A DNA stretch of 62,597 nucleotides from Lentisphaerota bacterium. GTDB lineage: Bacteria > Verrucomicrobiota > Kiritimatiellia > RFP12 > UBA1067. Position 1 is the first letter of the stretch, and the number at the start of each line of letters is the position of its first letter. Location of the stretch: positions 1 through 62,597 of the forward strand of contig SUWC01000008.1 of the NCBI GenBank assembly GCA_015061665.1. Reading direction: 5' to 3'. This document shows positions 41,502 to 56,195 of the stretch, piece by piece. Position numbers and translations under genes: made by a program. Under the pieces are notes generated by a model, which ran no database searches, had not been told where the DNA came from, and saw only the letters and a program-made list of their open reading frames with translations.

Positions 41502-42904
41502 TTCGAGATTTCCTCAAATGCCTTGCTTATCCTGAGCAGCTTCTCCTCCTCGAAGGAGCCGCAGATTATCTGGACGCCGACCGGGAGCTTCGTGTCGGAC
41601 GTGAAGCCCGCTGGGACGGACGCCGCGCAGACGCCTGCGAGGGACGAGGGGATGGTGAAGAGGTCGTTCAGGTACATCGTCAGCGGATCCTGCAGCTCTC
41701 CGAGGCGGAACGCCGGCGTAGGCGCGCACGGGGTGAGCAGCGCGTCGACCTTGCCGAAGACTTCGTCGAAGTCGCGCTTGATGAGCGTGCGCACGCGCTG
41801 CGCGCGCCCGTAGTAGGCGTCGTAGTAGCCGCTGGACAGCACGTAGGTGCCCATGATGATGCGGCGCTTGACCTCTGGTCCGAAGCCTTCGGCGCGGCTC
41901 TTGGTGTAGAGCGTGAACACGTCGCGCGAGGCCGCGGAGCGGTGGCCGTAGCGCACGCCGTCGAAGCGCGCGAGGTTGGCGCTCGCCTCGGCCGGCGCGA
42001 TGATGTAGTAGACGGCCATCGCGTACTCGGTGTGGGGCAGCGAGACCGGAACGAGCTCCGCGCCCGCCTGCTCGCATCGGCGCACGGCCTCGTCGGTTAT
42101 GCGCTTGACCTCCGGATCGAGTCCGGCGACGTCGAAGTACTCCTTGGCGATGCCGATGCGGACGCCCTTCATGGACGCGCCTGCAAGCGAGGCCGCGTAG
42201 TCCGGAACCGGGTCGCGCGGCGTCGTGCCGTCCATCTCGTCGTGGCCGGCGAGCGCATGGAGCAGGACGGCCGCGTCCTCGACGCTCTTCGTCATTGGCC
42301 CGACCTGGTCGAGCGAGCTTGCGAAGGCGGTCACGCCGTAGCGGCTGACGCGTCCGTAGCTGGGCTTCACGCCGACGCAGTTGCAGAAGCTTGCAGGCTG
42401 GCGAATGGAGCCGCCCGTATCCGTGCCGAGCGCGGCGACGCACATGTTCGCGCCCACCGCCGCCGCGCTGCCGCCCGAGCTTCCGCCCGGGACGCGCGAG
42501 AGGTCGAACGGGTTGCGCGTGACGCCGAGACCCGAGTTCTCGGTCGACGACCCCATGGCGAACTCGTCCATGTTGACGCGTCCGCACGGGATGAAGCCGT
42601 TGGCCTTCATGTTGCGTATGACGGTCGCGTCATACGGCGAGACATAGCCCCTGAGTATCTTCGACGCGCACGTGCAGGGCTGCCCCTCTACGTTGATGAG
42701 GTCCTTTACGGCGATCGGCACGGACTTCGGGTTCGCGTCCGCAAGCGCCAGCGCCTGGTCAGTGTCGAACGTCAGGTATGCGCCGATCTCGGCATTCTTG
42801 GCCTCGTAGCGCGCGATGATCGACTCGACGATGTCGCGCGAGGAGAATTCGCCCTTGGCGAGGCCTTCCTGCGCCTGCCTGATTCCAAGTTCACAGAGTT
42901 CCAT
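41498..42904 (-). CDS. gatA: Asp-tRNA(Asn)/Glu-tRNA(Gln) amidotransferase subunit A
   Basis: 468 aa. The ATG at 42904 follows the gatC stop. Amidase-signature residues are visible: VKDLINVEG (Lys), [26 protein letters not shown] and [15 protein letters not shown], forming the Ser-cisSer-Lys triad. It supplies ammonia from glutamine for transamidation of misacylated tRNA. Subunit B is not in the window. Confidence 0.95.
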   Translation of the reverse strand: MELCELGIRQAQEGLAKGEFSSRDIVESIIARYEAKNAEIGAYLTFDTDQALALADANPKSVPIAVKDLINVEGQPCTCASKILRGYVSPYDATVIRNMKANGFIPCGRVNMDEFAMGSSTENSGLGVTRNPFDLSRVPGGSSGGSAAAVGANMCVAALGTDTGGSIRQPASFCNCVGVKPSYGRVSRYGVTAFASSLDQVGPMTKSVEDAAVLLHALAGHDEMDGTTPRDPVPDYAASLAGASMKGVRIGIAKEYFDVAGLDPEVKRITDEAVRRCEQAGAELVPVSLPHTEYAMAVYYIIAPAEASANLARFDGVRYGHRSAASRDVFTLYTKSRAEGFGPEVKRRIIMGTYVLSSGYYDAYYGRAQRVRTLIKRDFDEVFGKVDALLTPCAPTPAFRLGELQDPLTMYLNDLFTIPSSLAGVCAASVPAGFTSDTKLPVGVQIICGSFEEEKLLRISKAFEEISK

Positions 42905-42905
42905 A

Positions 42906-43205
42906 TCAGCTCTCCGCTCCTTCCACGATCTTAGGCAGGAGGAATTCGTCGCCGACGCGCTCGGGCGCATTGGAAAGCGCCTTCTCGCGCTCCAGAGACG
43001 GGCGCACCACGTCCTCGCGGAACGCGTTCACGAGCGCGCGGCCGTGCATCATGGGCTCCACGCCCGAGACATCCACCTCGGAAATCTTCTCCACGTACTT
43101 GACGATGTTCTCAAGCTGCGGCTGGAAGACGGACTTCTCTTCGTCCGTCAGCTCAAGCCGCGCCAGCTCGGCGACGTAGGCCACGTCTATCTTGTTGTCT
43201 GACAT
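42906..43205 (-). CDS. gatC: Asp-tRNA(Asn)/Glu-tRNA(Gln) amidotransferase subunit C
   Basis: 99 aa. It opens VAYVAELARLELTDEE, the GatC signature, with YVEKISEVDVSGVEPM mid-chain and a terminal LLPKIVE block. It wraps and stabilises GatAB. First gene of the gatC-gatA-ppiB unit. Confidence 0.92.
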   Translation of the reverse strand: MSDNKIDVAYVAELARLELTDEEKSVFQPQLENIVKYVEKISEVDVSGVEPMMHGRALVNAFREDVVRPSLEREKALSNAPERVGDEFLLPKIVEGAES

Positions 43206-43237
43206 ATCGTTCTGCTAGATCAGTTTTTATTGGAGGT

Positions 43238-43243
43238 ATTATA
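43238..43243 (-). promoter_or_regulatory. Extended -10 of gatCA-ppiB
   Basis: Minus-strand TATGATATAAT, with TATAAT at 43243-43238, 33 bases before gatC. No good -35 is seen. Confidence 0.6.
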
Positions 43244-43315
43244 TCATAAAACGCCCCGCCTGTGCCACAAAGGGGAACGGTCCGAAGCCCCTTCGCGTGG
43301 CCGGAGGCCCCTAAT

Positions 43316-43345
43316 TTGCAGTCTCCGCCTCTTTTTTGGTATAAT
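43316..43345 (+). promoter_or_regulatory. secA promoter, leaderless
   Basis: -35 TTGCAG (43316-43321), 18-bp spacer, TTGGTATAAT with TATAAT at 43340-43345. The secA ATG at 43357 is only 11 bases beyond the -10 and lacks a ribosome site, so a nearly leaderless mRNA is predicted. Confidence 0.65.
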
Positions 43346-43356
43346 AAGACGTAATT

Positions 43357-46460
<3,104 letters not shown>

Positions 46461-46464
<4 letters not shown>

Positions 46465-47132
46465 CGACTGCGATAATACTGGCCGCCGGAAAGTCCGAGC
46501 GCATGGGACCTGGAACCGACAAGGCGTTCCTGTCATTGGTTAACAAGCCCGTCGTGGCGTGGAGCCTGCTGGCTTTCGAGCGCTGCCCCGACATCGACCG
46601 CATCGTGCTGGTCGTTCGCAAGGACCAGCAGCTCGCGGCGAAGGCCGTGGCCAGCATGTTCGGAATCTCGAAGCTCGACAAGATCGTCGCCGGCGGCAAC
46701 AAGCGCCAGGACTCCGTCCAGGCGGGACTTGCCGTATGCGACATGGACACGCGCTATGTCGTCATACACGACGGAGCGCGGCCGATGGTCAAGAGCGAGA
46801 CGATCTCCGAGGTCGTCAAGATGGTCAAGCGCGTCCCCGCCGCGGCGGTAGGGCGCCGCATGACGGACACCGTCAAGCGCGTCGAGAAGGGAATCACCGT
46901 CAGCGAGACGCTCGAGCGCGACAAGCTGTGGTCCGTCCAGACGCCGCAGGCGTTCCAGATGCGCGTGCTTCGCAACGCATACAAGGAGCTGGACAAGAGC
47001 AAGACCGTGACGGACGACTGCCAGGTCGTTGAACTCTCCGGCGTAGAGGTCAAGATATACGAAGACCGCAAGCCGAACTTCAAGATCACAACCGTCGAGG
47101 ACCTGCAGATAGCGGGAGCGCTGCTCAAGTAA
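46461..47132 (+). CDS. ispD: 2-C-methyl-D-erythritol 4-phosphate cytidylyltransferase
   Basis: 223 aa. The ATG at 46461 overlaps secA's stop (ATGA) and has GGGAGG 8 bases upstream. Motifs: AIILAAGKSERMG for nucleotide binding, GGNKRQDSVQAGL, VVIHDGARP and LWSVQTPQAF. It makes CDP-ME in the MEP isoprenoid pathway. Residues TVTDDCQVVE match the IspD consensus (TDD). Confidence 0.93.
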
Positions 47133-47182
47133 GGCGGCGCGGCGGAAGCGGGGAATCGGCACAACAATGGAAAAGAGGCTCA

Positions 47183-47913
47183 ATGGGCAGAAGATTCGCA
47201 ATACTTGGGGACATCCACTCGAACCTTGAGGCGCTGAACGTCGTTCTCGACGACTGCCGCTCCCAGGGGGTGACCGATTTCCTCTGCACCGGCGACGTGG
47301 TAGGATACAACGCGTGCCCGAAGGAGTGCCTTGAGATCGTAAGGTCCCTTGGCTGCCCTGTCGTCAAGGGCAACCACGACCACTACATCTCGAACGCCGA
47401 CCAGGACCTTAACGACTTCCATCCGCACGCCGCGTACGTCGTCGAATGGACCCGCCGTCAGCTGAACGACGAGCAGCTCGCATGGCTCAGGGCGCTTCCA
47501 TACGACCTCGTGAAAATGGGCATATCGCTCGTCCACGGCACGAACGACAATCCCGCCGGGTTCGGATACGTGTTCGACAACCTCCAGGCGGACGCGAACT
47601 TCATAAAGCAGAAGATTCCGCTCTGCTTCCACGGGCACACGCACTGCCCGATGATATACGAGAAGTCGATGAACGGAGTCTACCGCATCGACCCCCAGCC
47701 CATGAAGCTGCCAGTCGGCAGGAAGTACTTCATCAACGTCGGTTCCGTCGGCCAGCCGCGCGACGGGGATCCTCGCGCCACGTACGTAATCTACGACACC
47801 GCCACGCGCGAACTCTCCTTCCGCCGGCTCGAGTACGACATAGCGACGGCGCAGGACCGCATCCGCCACGCCGGGTTGCCCGAGCGCCTGGCCGAAAGGC
47901 TTCAGTACGGACA

Positions 47914-47917
<4 letters not shown>
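47183..47917 (+). CDS. Metallophosphoesterase (YfcE/MJ0936-like)
   Basis: 244 aa. Calcineurin-like metal-site motifs: AILGDIHSNLEAL (D-x-H), CTGDVVGYN (GD), VVKGNHDHYIS (GNHD) and CFHGHTHCPMI (GHTH). NVGSVGQPRDGDPRATY is typical of the MJ0936/YfcE subgroup. Likely a cytoplasmic phosphodiesterase; substrate unknown. It lies 50 bases after ispD in the same transcript. Confidence 0.9.
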
Positions 47918-51311
<3,394 letters not shown>

Positions 51312-51345
51312 TGCGCGAAGCGGAAACAACAAGCACGATTTATGA

Positions 51346-51351
51346 TATAAT
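51346..51351 (+). promoter_or_regulatory. Extended -10 of prs-pth-mtaD
   Basis: TATGATATAAT with TATAAT at 51346-51351. It abuts an in-frame ATG at 51352, which rules that ATG out and supports the prs start at 51382. Confidence 0.65.
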
Positions 51352-51381
51352 ATGTCCTTACCCAAAAGAAGGAATCCTGCA

Positions 51382-52350
51382 ATGACGGAACTGAAAGACG
51401 ATTTCATGGTTTTCTCGGGAACGGCCAACCTGCCGCTCGCGGAGAAGGTCGCGAACTACCTCGGGAGGTCGCTTAACAAGATCGACATCAAGCATTTCCC
51501 CGACGGAGAGGTCTTCTGCCAGATTCAGGAGGGCATTCGCGGCAAGGACGTTTTCGTAATCCAGTCCGGATCCCCCCTGCCCAACGAGGCCTACATGGAG
51601 CTGTTCGTGATGATGGACGCGATGAAGCGCGGTTCCGCAGCCCGCATCACCGCCGTCATTCCATACTACGGCTACGCGCGCCAGGACCGCAAGGACCAGC
51701 CCCGCGTGCCGATCACCGCGCGCCTCGTGGCGAACCTGCTCACGACCGCAGGCGCCGACCGCGTACTTACGATGGACCTGCACGCGAACCAGATCCAGGG
51801 CTTCTTCGACATTCCTCTCGACCACCTGAAGGCCGAGCCCGTCATCCTTAAGTACATCCGCGACCAGCACTGGTCAAACCCGATAGTAGTCGCGCCCGAC
51901 ACCGGCGGCGCCAAGACGGCCTACGGCTACAGCCGCAAGCTCGGCTGCGGACTCGCGATCGTCGCCAAGCAGCGCACGGGCGACTCGACTGTCGACGCGT
52001 TCTCCGTCGTCGGCGACGTCAAGGGATGCGATGTAATAATGATCGACGACATGACGGCGACAGGCGGCACGCTTTCCGCCGCGGCGAAGATGTGCCGCGA
52101 CGAAGGCGCCAGGTCGGTCCATGCGTTCGTCTCGCACTTCCCGCTTACTTCAAAGGGTGAGGAACGCCTCATGAACGAGACGCAGCTCGACGAGCTTGTG
52201 GTGACTGACTCCATTCCTCTCCGCGCGGGCTTCGACCCGTCCAAGCTGCCCTTCAAGCTCACGCAGCTTTCCGTCGCGCCCCTGATCGGCGAGGCAATCA
52301 AGCGCATCCACAACGACCAGAGCGTCAACGACCTCTTCAACCACGAATGA
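51382..52350 (+). CDS. prs: Ribose-phosphate pyrophosphokinase
   Basis: 322 aa from the ATG at 51382 (AAGGA 8 bases upstream). Signature blocks: FPDGEVFCQIQEGIRGKDVF, YYGYARQDRKDQPRVPITAR, TMDLHANQIQGFFD, VVAPDTGGAK and the PRPP loop MIDDMTATGGTL. It makes PRPP for nucleotide, histidine and tryptophan synthesis. First gene of a coupled three-gene unit. Confidence 0.95.
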   Translation: MTELKDDFMVFSGTANLPLAEKVANYLGRSLNKIDIKHFPDGEVFCQIQEGIRGKDVFVIQSGSPLPNEAYMELFVMMDAMKRGSAARITAVIPYYGYARQDRKDQPRVPITARLVANLLTTAGADRVLTMDLHANQIQGFFDIPLDHLKAEPVILKYIRDQHWSNPIVVAPDTGGAKTAYGYSRKLGCGLAIVAKQRTGDSTVDAFSVVGDVKGCDVIMIDDMTATGGTLSAAAKMCRDEGARSVHAFVSHFPLTSKGEERLMNETQLDELVVTDSIPLRAGFDPSKLPFKLTQLSVAPLIGEAIKRIHNDQSVNDLFNHE

Positions 52351-52925
52351 CGGTCATCGTCGGTCTAGGAAATCCAGGTCCGCAGTACGCGAACACGCCT
52401 CATTCGGTCGGGTTCGAGACTGCGGACGCAATTGTTTCCGCAATGGGCGCCGCCTGGGAGGAAAAGCGTGCGTTCAAGTGCCTATGGGCCAGGGGTACGT
52501 TCGCGGGACGCCAGGTCGTCGTCGTAAAGCCGCAGACCTACATGAACCTGTCGGGCGAGTCCGTCGCCCCGGTAGTCAAATATTCTAACGCGACCGCCTC
52601 CGACCTCATAGTCGTTCAGGACGACATCGACCTTGACGTAGGGCGCCTCCGCATCCGCAAAGGAGGCAGCGCGGGCGGACACAACGGAATCCGCAACATC
52701 ATAGAGCGCCTCGGGACGCAGGACTTCACAAGGGTCAAGCTCGGCGTCGGAAAGGACCGCTCCAACGTCATCGGACATGTCCTCGGGAAGTTCGATCCCG
52801 CGACGCGCAAGGTCATGGACGAAGAAGTTGCGGCCGCGGCAAAGGCCGTGGAGGCGGTTGTCGCCAACGGCGCGGAACGCGCCATGAACACATGGAACGG
52901 ATGGAAACCTACGGAGCAGTCATGA
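52347..52925 (+). CDS. pth: Peptidyl-tRNA hydrolase
   Basis: 192 aa. Start ATG overlaps prs stop (ATGA). GLGNPGPQYANTPHSVGFE carries the catalytic Asn and His, though the usual H-N-x-G reads H-S-V-G. KPQTYMNLSGE, VVQDDIDL (catalytic Asp) and GSAGGHNGIRNI follow. It recycles peptidyl-tRNA released from ribosomes. Confidence 0.94.
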   Translation: MTVIVGLGNPGPQYANTPHSVGFETADAIVSAMGAAWEEKRAFKCLWARGTFAGRQVVVVKPQTYMNLSGESVAPVVKYSNATASDLIVVQDDIDLDVGRLRIRKGGSAGGHNGIRNIIERLGTQDFTRVKLGVGKDRSNVIGHVLGKFDPATRKVMDEEVAAAAKAVEAVVANGAERAMNTWNGWKPTEQS

Positions 52926-54268
52926 CACGCATATTCGAAAACGCAACAATGCTTCTCCCCGGACGCCGCGTGGCGACGGGGGATATCGTGGTCGAGCGCG
53001 GCAAAATTGCCGCGCTCCGTCTTTCCGACGCAAACAACGAGGCGACAGGTCCAAGGGAAAACGCCGAGACAATTGACTGCAGCGGGAAGCTTGTGATGCC
53101 AGGGCTGGTGAACAGCCACGGACACACCCCCATGACGCTTCTGCGCGGAGTCGGAGGCGGGCTTCCGCTCCAGCGCTGGCTTGAGGAGGCGATCTTCCCC
53201 GTCGAGGCGAAGATGAAGCCCGAGGACATCGCAGCCGGCATGACATGGGGCGCGATGGAGATGCTTGCCGGAGGCACCACGTGCGTCGGCGAGATGTACG
53301 ACTTCCCCGAAGCGGAGGAGGAAGCGCTCCGCGCGACCGGCATGAAGGGGAACATCTGCCGCGTCGGACTTGCGTTTGCGGACAACGTCCCGCCGAACAG
53401 GCTGGCCGAATGCATCGACTACTGCAGGGGCGAAGTCGGAGCGGTAGACGGAACGCGTCCGCAGATCGCGCGCGATTTCTGCATCCACTCCGAATACCTC
53501 ACGAACGAGAAGTTCTGCCGCGAGCTGGCCGCCGCGAACAAAGATCTGAAGCGGCCCCTGAACGTCCACGTGTCCGAAACGAAGAAAGAACACGACGAGT
53601 GCATCGCCCGTCATGGCAAGACTCCGATCGCATACCTGGCGTCGACCGGGATCCTGGACTTCGGCGGCTACGCCGCGCACTGCGTATGGTGTACCGACGA
53701 CGACTTCAGGATCATGCGCGAGATGGGCGTCTCGCTCGTACACAATCCGACAAGCAACATGAAGCTTGGGAGCGGTTTCGCGCGCATACCCGCCGCAATG
53801 GCGCTTGGTGTAAACATCGCGCTAGGAACGGACGGATGCGCCTCAAACGACAATCTCGACATGTTCGAGGAAATGCACCTGGCGTCGCTGATCCACAAGG
53901 GGCTCGCGCAGAATCCGACTGTACTTGCGCCGTGGGACATCATCGAAATGGCGACTGTCAACGGCGCGAAGGCGCTAGGAAGGACGGACTCGGGCGAAAT
54001 AGCCGTCGGAAAATGCGCTGACCTCTGCATTGTCGACTTGAACAAGGTCCACCTTAAGCCTGCCAACGACCTGGCGAACCTGGTTGTCCACTCAATGCAC
54101 GCGTCCGACGTCGCGATGACGGTCGTCGACGGCGAAATTGCATACGATCGCGGCCACTGGCCCATGATCGACGACGGACGCGCAGAGTTCGAGTTCAACC
54201 TCGCGCTGCATCGGCTTCAAGTTATACCATATCCCTCGCCACTAGATGCCATGGCCGAGCAGTCCTAG
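52922..54268 (+). CDS. mtaD: 5-methylthioadenosine/S-adenosylhomocysteine deaminase-type amidohydrolase
   Basis: 448 aa. ATG at 52922 overlaps the pth stop. Amidohydrolase metal site: MPGLVNSHGHTPMTLLRG (HxH), NVHVSETKKEHDEC (His), AAHCVWCTDDD (His), and LGTDGCASNDNLDMFEEM (Asp). Residues GGGLPLQRWLEE match the MTA/SAH deaminase subgroup. It would deaminate MTA or SAH in methyl-donor recycling. TrzN or other adenosine-type substrates cannot be excluded. Confidence 0.88.
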   Translation: MTRIFENATMLLPGRRVATGDIVVERGKIAALRLSDANNEATGPRENAETIDCSGKLVMPGLVNSHGHTPMTLLRGVGGGLPLQRWLEEAIFPVEAKMKPEDIAAGMTWGAMEMLAGGTTCVGEMYDFPEAEEEALRATGMKGNICRVGLAFADNVPPNRLAECIDYCRGEVGAVDGTRPQIARDFCIHSEYLTNEKFCRELAAANKDLKRPLNVHVSETKKEHDECIARHGKTPIAYLASTGILDFGGYAAHCVWCTDDDFRIMREMGVSLVHNPTSNMKLGSGFARIPAAMALGVNIALGTDGCASNDNLDMFEEMHLASLIHKGLAQNPTVLAPWDIIEMATVNGAKALGRTDSGEIAVGKCADLCIVDLNKVHLKPANDLANLVVHSMHASDVAMTVVDGEIAYDRGHWPMIDDGRAEFEFNLALHRLQVIPYPSPLDAMAEQS

Positions 54269-54280
54269 TCCGAAGTATAA

Positions 54281-54376
54281 TCACAGCCTGTCGGCGAAGT
54301 GGCGCTCCATCGCCTCGAGGTACGCCTCGTGCGCGGTGAGGTTCTCGTGTATCGCGACCTCGCGTCCGCCGGGAAT
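54281..54376 (-). pseudogene. C-terminal gene fragment, unknown family
   Basis: About 32 codons ending in TGA at 54283-54281, encoding GGREVAIHENLTAHEAYLEA and then MERHFADRL. The frame is closed by a TGA just upstream and has no start, so this is the truncated tail of a once larger protein. The family is not recognised. It marks the left edge of a debris region. Confidence 0.45.
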
Positions 54377-54607
54377 TCATGGCTTTGTTCGCCCATTAAT
54401 CACCGAGAAACGGCTGCTTCGTTTTCTCCATGATTGCAGTACGAGCCCTGACTGGGGGAAGCCCTGAGAGCCCGCCTGCTTCGGCACAACAACCGCATCG
54501 CCCGTCTTCGCCGGTTCTGCCGCGCTCGGCCGCTTCAACGCCTCTATGGTCGCCGCCGAATCCGCCGCATAGTAAAGCCCCGGCACAACATCGACATTCA
54601 GCGTCAC
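54377..54607 (-). pseudogene. Surface-protein C-terminal remnant
   Basis: The frame reads TLNVDVVPGLYYAADSAATI, then KTGDAVVVPKQAGSQGF. This matches the terminal domain style of secreted repeat proteins in this lineage (GLYYA-DSA then QGFF), but it is broken immediately after QGF and lacks any N-terminal part. Confidence 0.4.
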
Positions 54608-54708
54608 CGTCTTGCCGTCCTCGTTTTCGTGGTAGGGCGCGGAGTGTCTCAGTCACCTCGCGCCAATTGCGAAGAGTTGCCGGGCTTTGTTTTTTTTCTT
54701 TCATTGTC

Positions 54709-54909
54709 TTACCACGCAAATCCCGGGGTGCCGGATTTGGAATGCTTGCTGGTTTTGATCGGACTCTTCGGATGCGCCACATTGTACTCTCGCACCCGGT
54801 CGATTCCGAATCGGCTCGCGATTTCATCGCCGCTCATGCCGCTTCGCCTCATGCGCCCCATGCGGTCATAAATCTGCTCCGCGTCATAGTGTCGCGCACT
54901 GTCAGCATG
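54709..54909 (-). pseudogene. Truncated small HTH-like protein
   Basis: A 66-codon frame that begins directly after the stop of the next gene upstream, with no start codon before RMGRM. It reads AEQIYDRMGRMRRSGMSGDE and ends KSGTPGFAW before TAA at 54709. The DEIASRFGI segment looks like a helix-turn-helix. Probably the tail of a disrupted DNA-binding protein. Confidence 0.4.
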
Positions 54910-55164
54910 CTACACGGACTTTACAATCCGTACGATGCCGTACATCAGAACAATGAATATGCAGAACAGAATAGCGGGGCTTATCCATCTTGTATCAACC
55001 TTTTGTCCGCACAGCAAATTCACGGACATGAATCTAAACAAGAAGTAATCGACGACAATCCAGATTGTAAAGCACCAGACGATATAACCATAGACCCCAA
55101 GGATGGCTATTTGCAAACTCATCGGCATTAACAAGGACAATAACGTATTGACGATAATCGGCAC
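54910..55164 (-). CDS. Small hydrophobic protein, possibly fragment
   Basis: 84 codons from a GTG at 55164; the frame is open further upstream. Two to three strongly hydrophobic segments (LQIAILGVYGYIVWCFTIWI and PAILFCIFIVLMYG) predict a membrane protein. The region is A/T-rich relative to its surroundings. The upstream part of the same frame matches the end of a DUF3793-like sequence, so this may be a fusion product of decay rather than an intact gene. Confidence 0.4.
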   Translation of the reverse strand: MPIIVNTLLSLLMPMSLQIAILGVYGYIVWCFTIWIVVDYFLFRFMSVNLLCGQKVDTRWISPAILFCIFIVLMYGIVRIVKSV

Positions 55165-55480
55165 CAGCCAAGATGCAAATACATTACGGGCTGAATTATC
55201 TGCGAACAGATGGCAAACGGCACACCTCTTGTATCCCGACCATGACAGCCTCCGCGTCGCCGTAGACGCGCCAAGCGCCGCGGTGGACAGGCGTGGCGGG
55301 GATGTGGCGCATGAACCCGGCCACGTCTTTCAGTGGATAGCCGATGAACACGCCGACCTCGTGCGGGATCAGCTCGACGGACGCCCTTCTGCGAAGTTCG
55401 GCGAGCATCGCGTCGCACGATCCGCCGGCGGGATACCCGAGGTGTTCAAGCCATCTGCGGCTCCTGGCCTCCGCGAGCGT
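55165..55480 (-). pseudogene. Frameshifted, N-truncated DUF3793 gene
   Basis: One frame encodes LGYPAGGSCDAMLAELRRR, then ELIPHEVGVFIGYPLKDVAGF and GAWRVYGDAEA. This is the conserved DUF3793 core (HE-G-FLGYP--DV-GF, then WKVYGD). The expected ending (YK-C---Y) is found in another frame as SGYKRCAVCHLFADN, so a frameshift lies near 55230-55260. The N-terminal half is missing, cut off at the repeat beginning at 55492. Confidence 0.6.
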
Positions 55481-55491
55481 GCGGGTGAGCG

Positions 55492-55524
55492 AACGCTCGG
55501 AGTTAACTTTCTTGCGTTTACTTT
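55492..55524. repeat. 33-bp direct repeat, copy A
   Basis: 31 of 33 bases match 56089-56121. It contains GCGTTTACTTTCAGA, close to the ends of the IS30-like element (GTTTACTTTCGGA). It is followed by a 22-bp block (55536-55557) matching 24441-24462 near that element's left end in 19 positions. Likely a decayed IS end. Confidence 0.6.
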
Positions 55525-55643
55525 CAGAAAGTGCGTTTACCCTCCGTAAAGATTGGCGCCGCCGCTTCCAGCCGCGTTACAGTTTGTGGTATTTTAACCA
55601 CAGACCATCGCAGACGGGGCTTCGCTAACGCTCGCCCTTGTTG

Positions 55644-55712
55644 CTACGCTGGTTCGACGAGCGAGTCGTCGATGCCGCGCTTGGCAGGGTCGTAGTTTAC
55701 GCCAACGTAGAA
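55644..55712 (-). pseudogene. C-terminal gene scrap
   Basis: The frame ends at TAG (55646-55644) and reads FYVGVNYDPAKRGIDDSLVE. This resembles the last strand of PD-(D/E)xK-type ATPase/nuclease proteins (VGVNF---TR-IDDW). Nothing upstream continues the protein. Confidence 0.3.
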
Positions 55713-55724
55713 AAGCGGCGGGAC

Positions 55725-55757
55725 GCCGCTTCCCCCAGTAGCCAGCGGCACCTCTTG
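55725..55757. repeat. 33-bp dispersed repeat, copy 2
   Basis: Second copy of 14699-14731, differing at one base. It is adjacent to the REP-like palindrome at 55769. Confidence 0.7.
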
Positions 55758-55768
55758 CTTGCTCAGCT

Positions 55769-55793
55769 GGGAGGGCCGACCGCCGTGTCGGCC
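55769..55793. repeat. REP-like palindrome, copy 2
   Basis: GGCCGAC/GTCGGCC stem, one base different from 23997-24021. The stretch from 55500 to 56190 holds only such repeats and gene scraps; no intact gene is seen. Confidence 0.7.
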
Positions 55794-56088
55794 ATGACTG
55801 GTGGAAGAATATCCCCCGAGCGAAGCGAGCGCCGAAGGCGGCTCAATGCGGGGTGCGTCTCGCCGCTTCGTTATCTGCGACTGAGCAAGCGACTATAACT
55901 GGGGGAAGCGGCGTCTCGCCGCTTTGAGACAAGATGAAAATCGCCACTTCACCCTTTGTTTACAGGGGTGTGGCCTTTTTCGTGCCCGAAAAAACAGGGA
56001 ATCTCCAAGAACTGGGAATGGGGAATGGGAGGCGCCGCCTGGGCGGATTCATAAACTCCGAGCAGCAGGGCTCTCGCGCGGGAGCCCA

Positions 56089-56121
56089 AACGCTCGGAGT
56101 TGACTTTCTAGCGTTTACTTT
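56089..56121. repeat. 33-bp direct repeat, copy B
   Basis: Partner of 55492-55524. The ~600 bp between the copies could be a decayed mobile element. Confidence 0.6.
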
Positions 56122-56195
56122 TTAACGCGGCGCAATCGGTTAGTTTTGCGTGTCCCTCGCAAGACAACCGATTGCTGCCGGGTACGGCCCTATCT

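Noticed and set aside
41465-42934. Plus-strand frame of 489 codons opposite gatA
   Set aside because: gatA has the full amidase signature on the minus strand; the opposite frame is Ala/Arg/His-rich with no domain.
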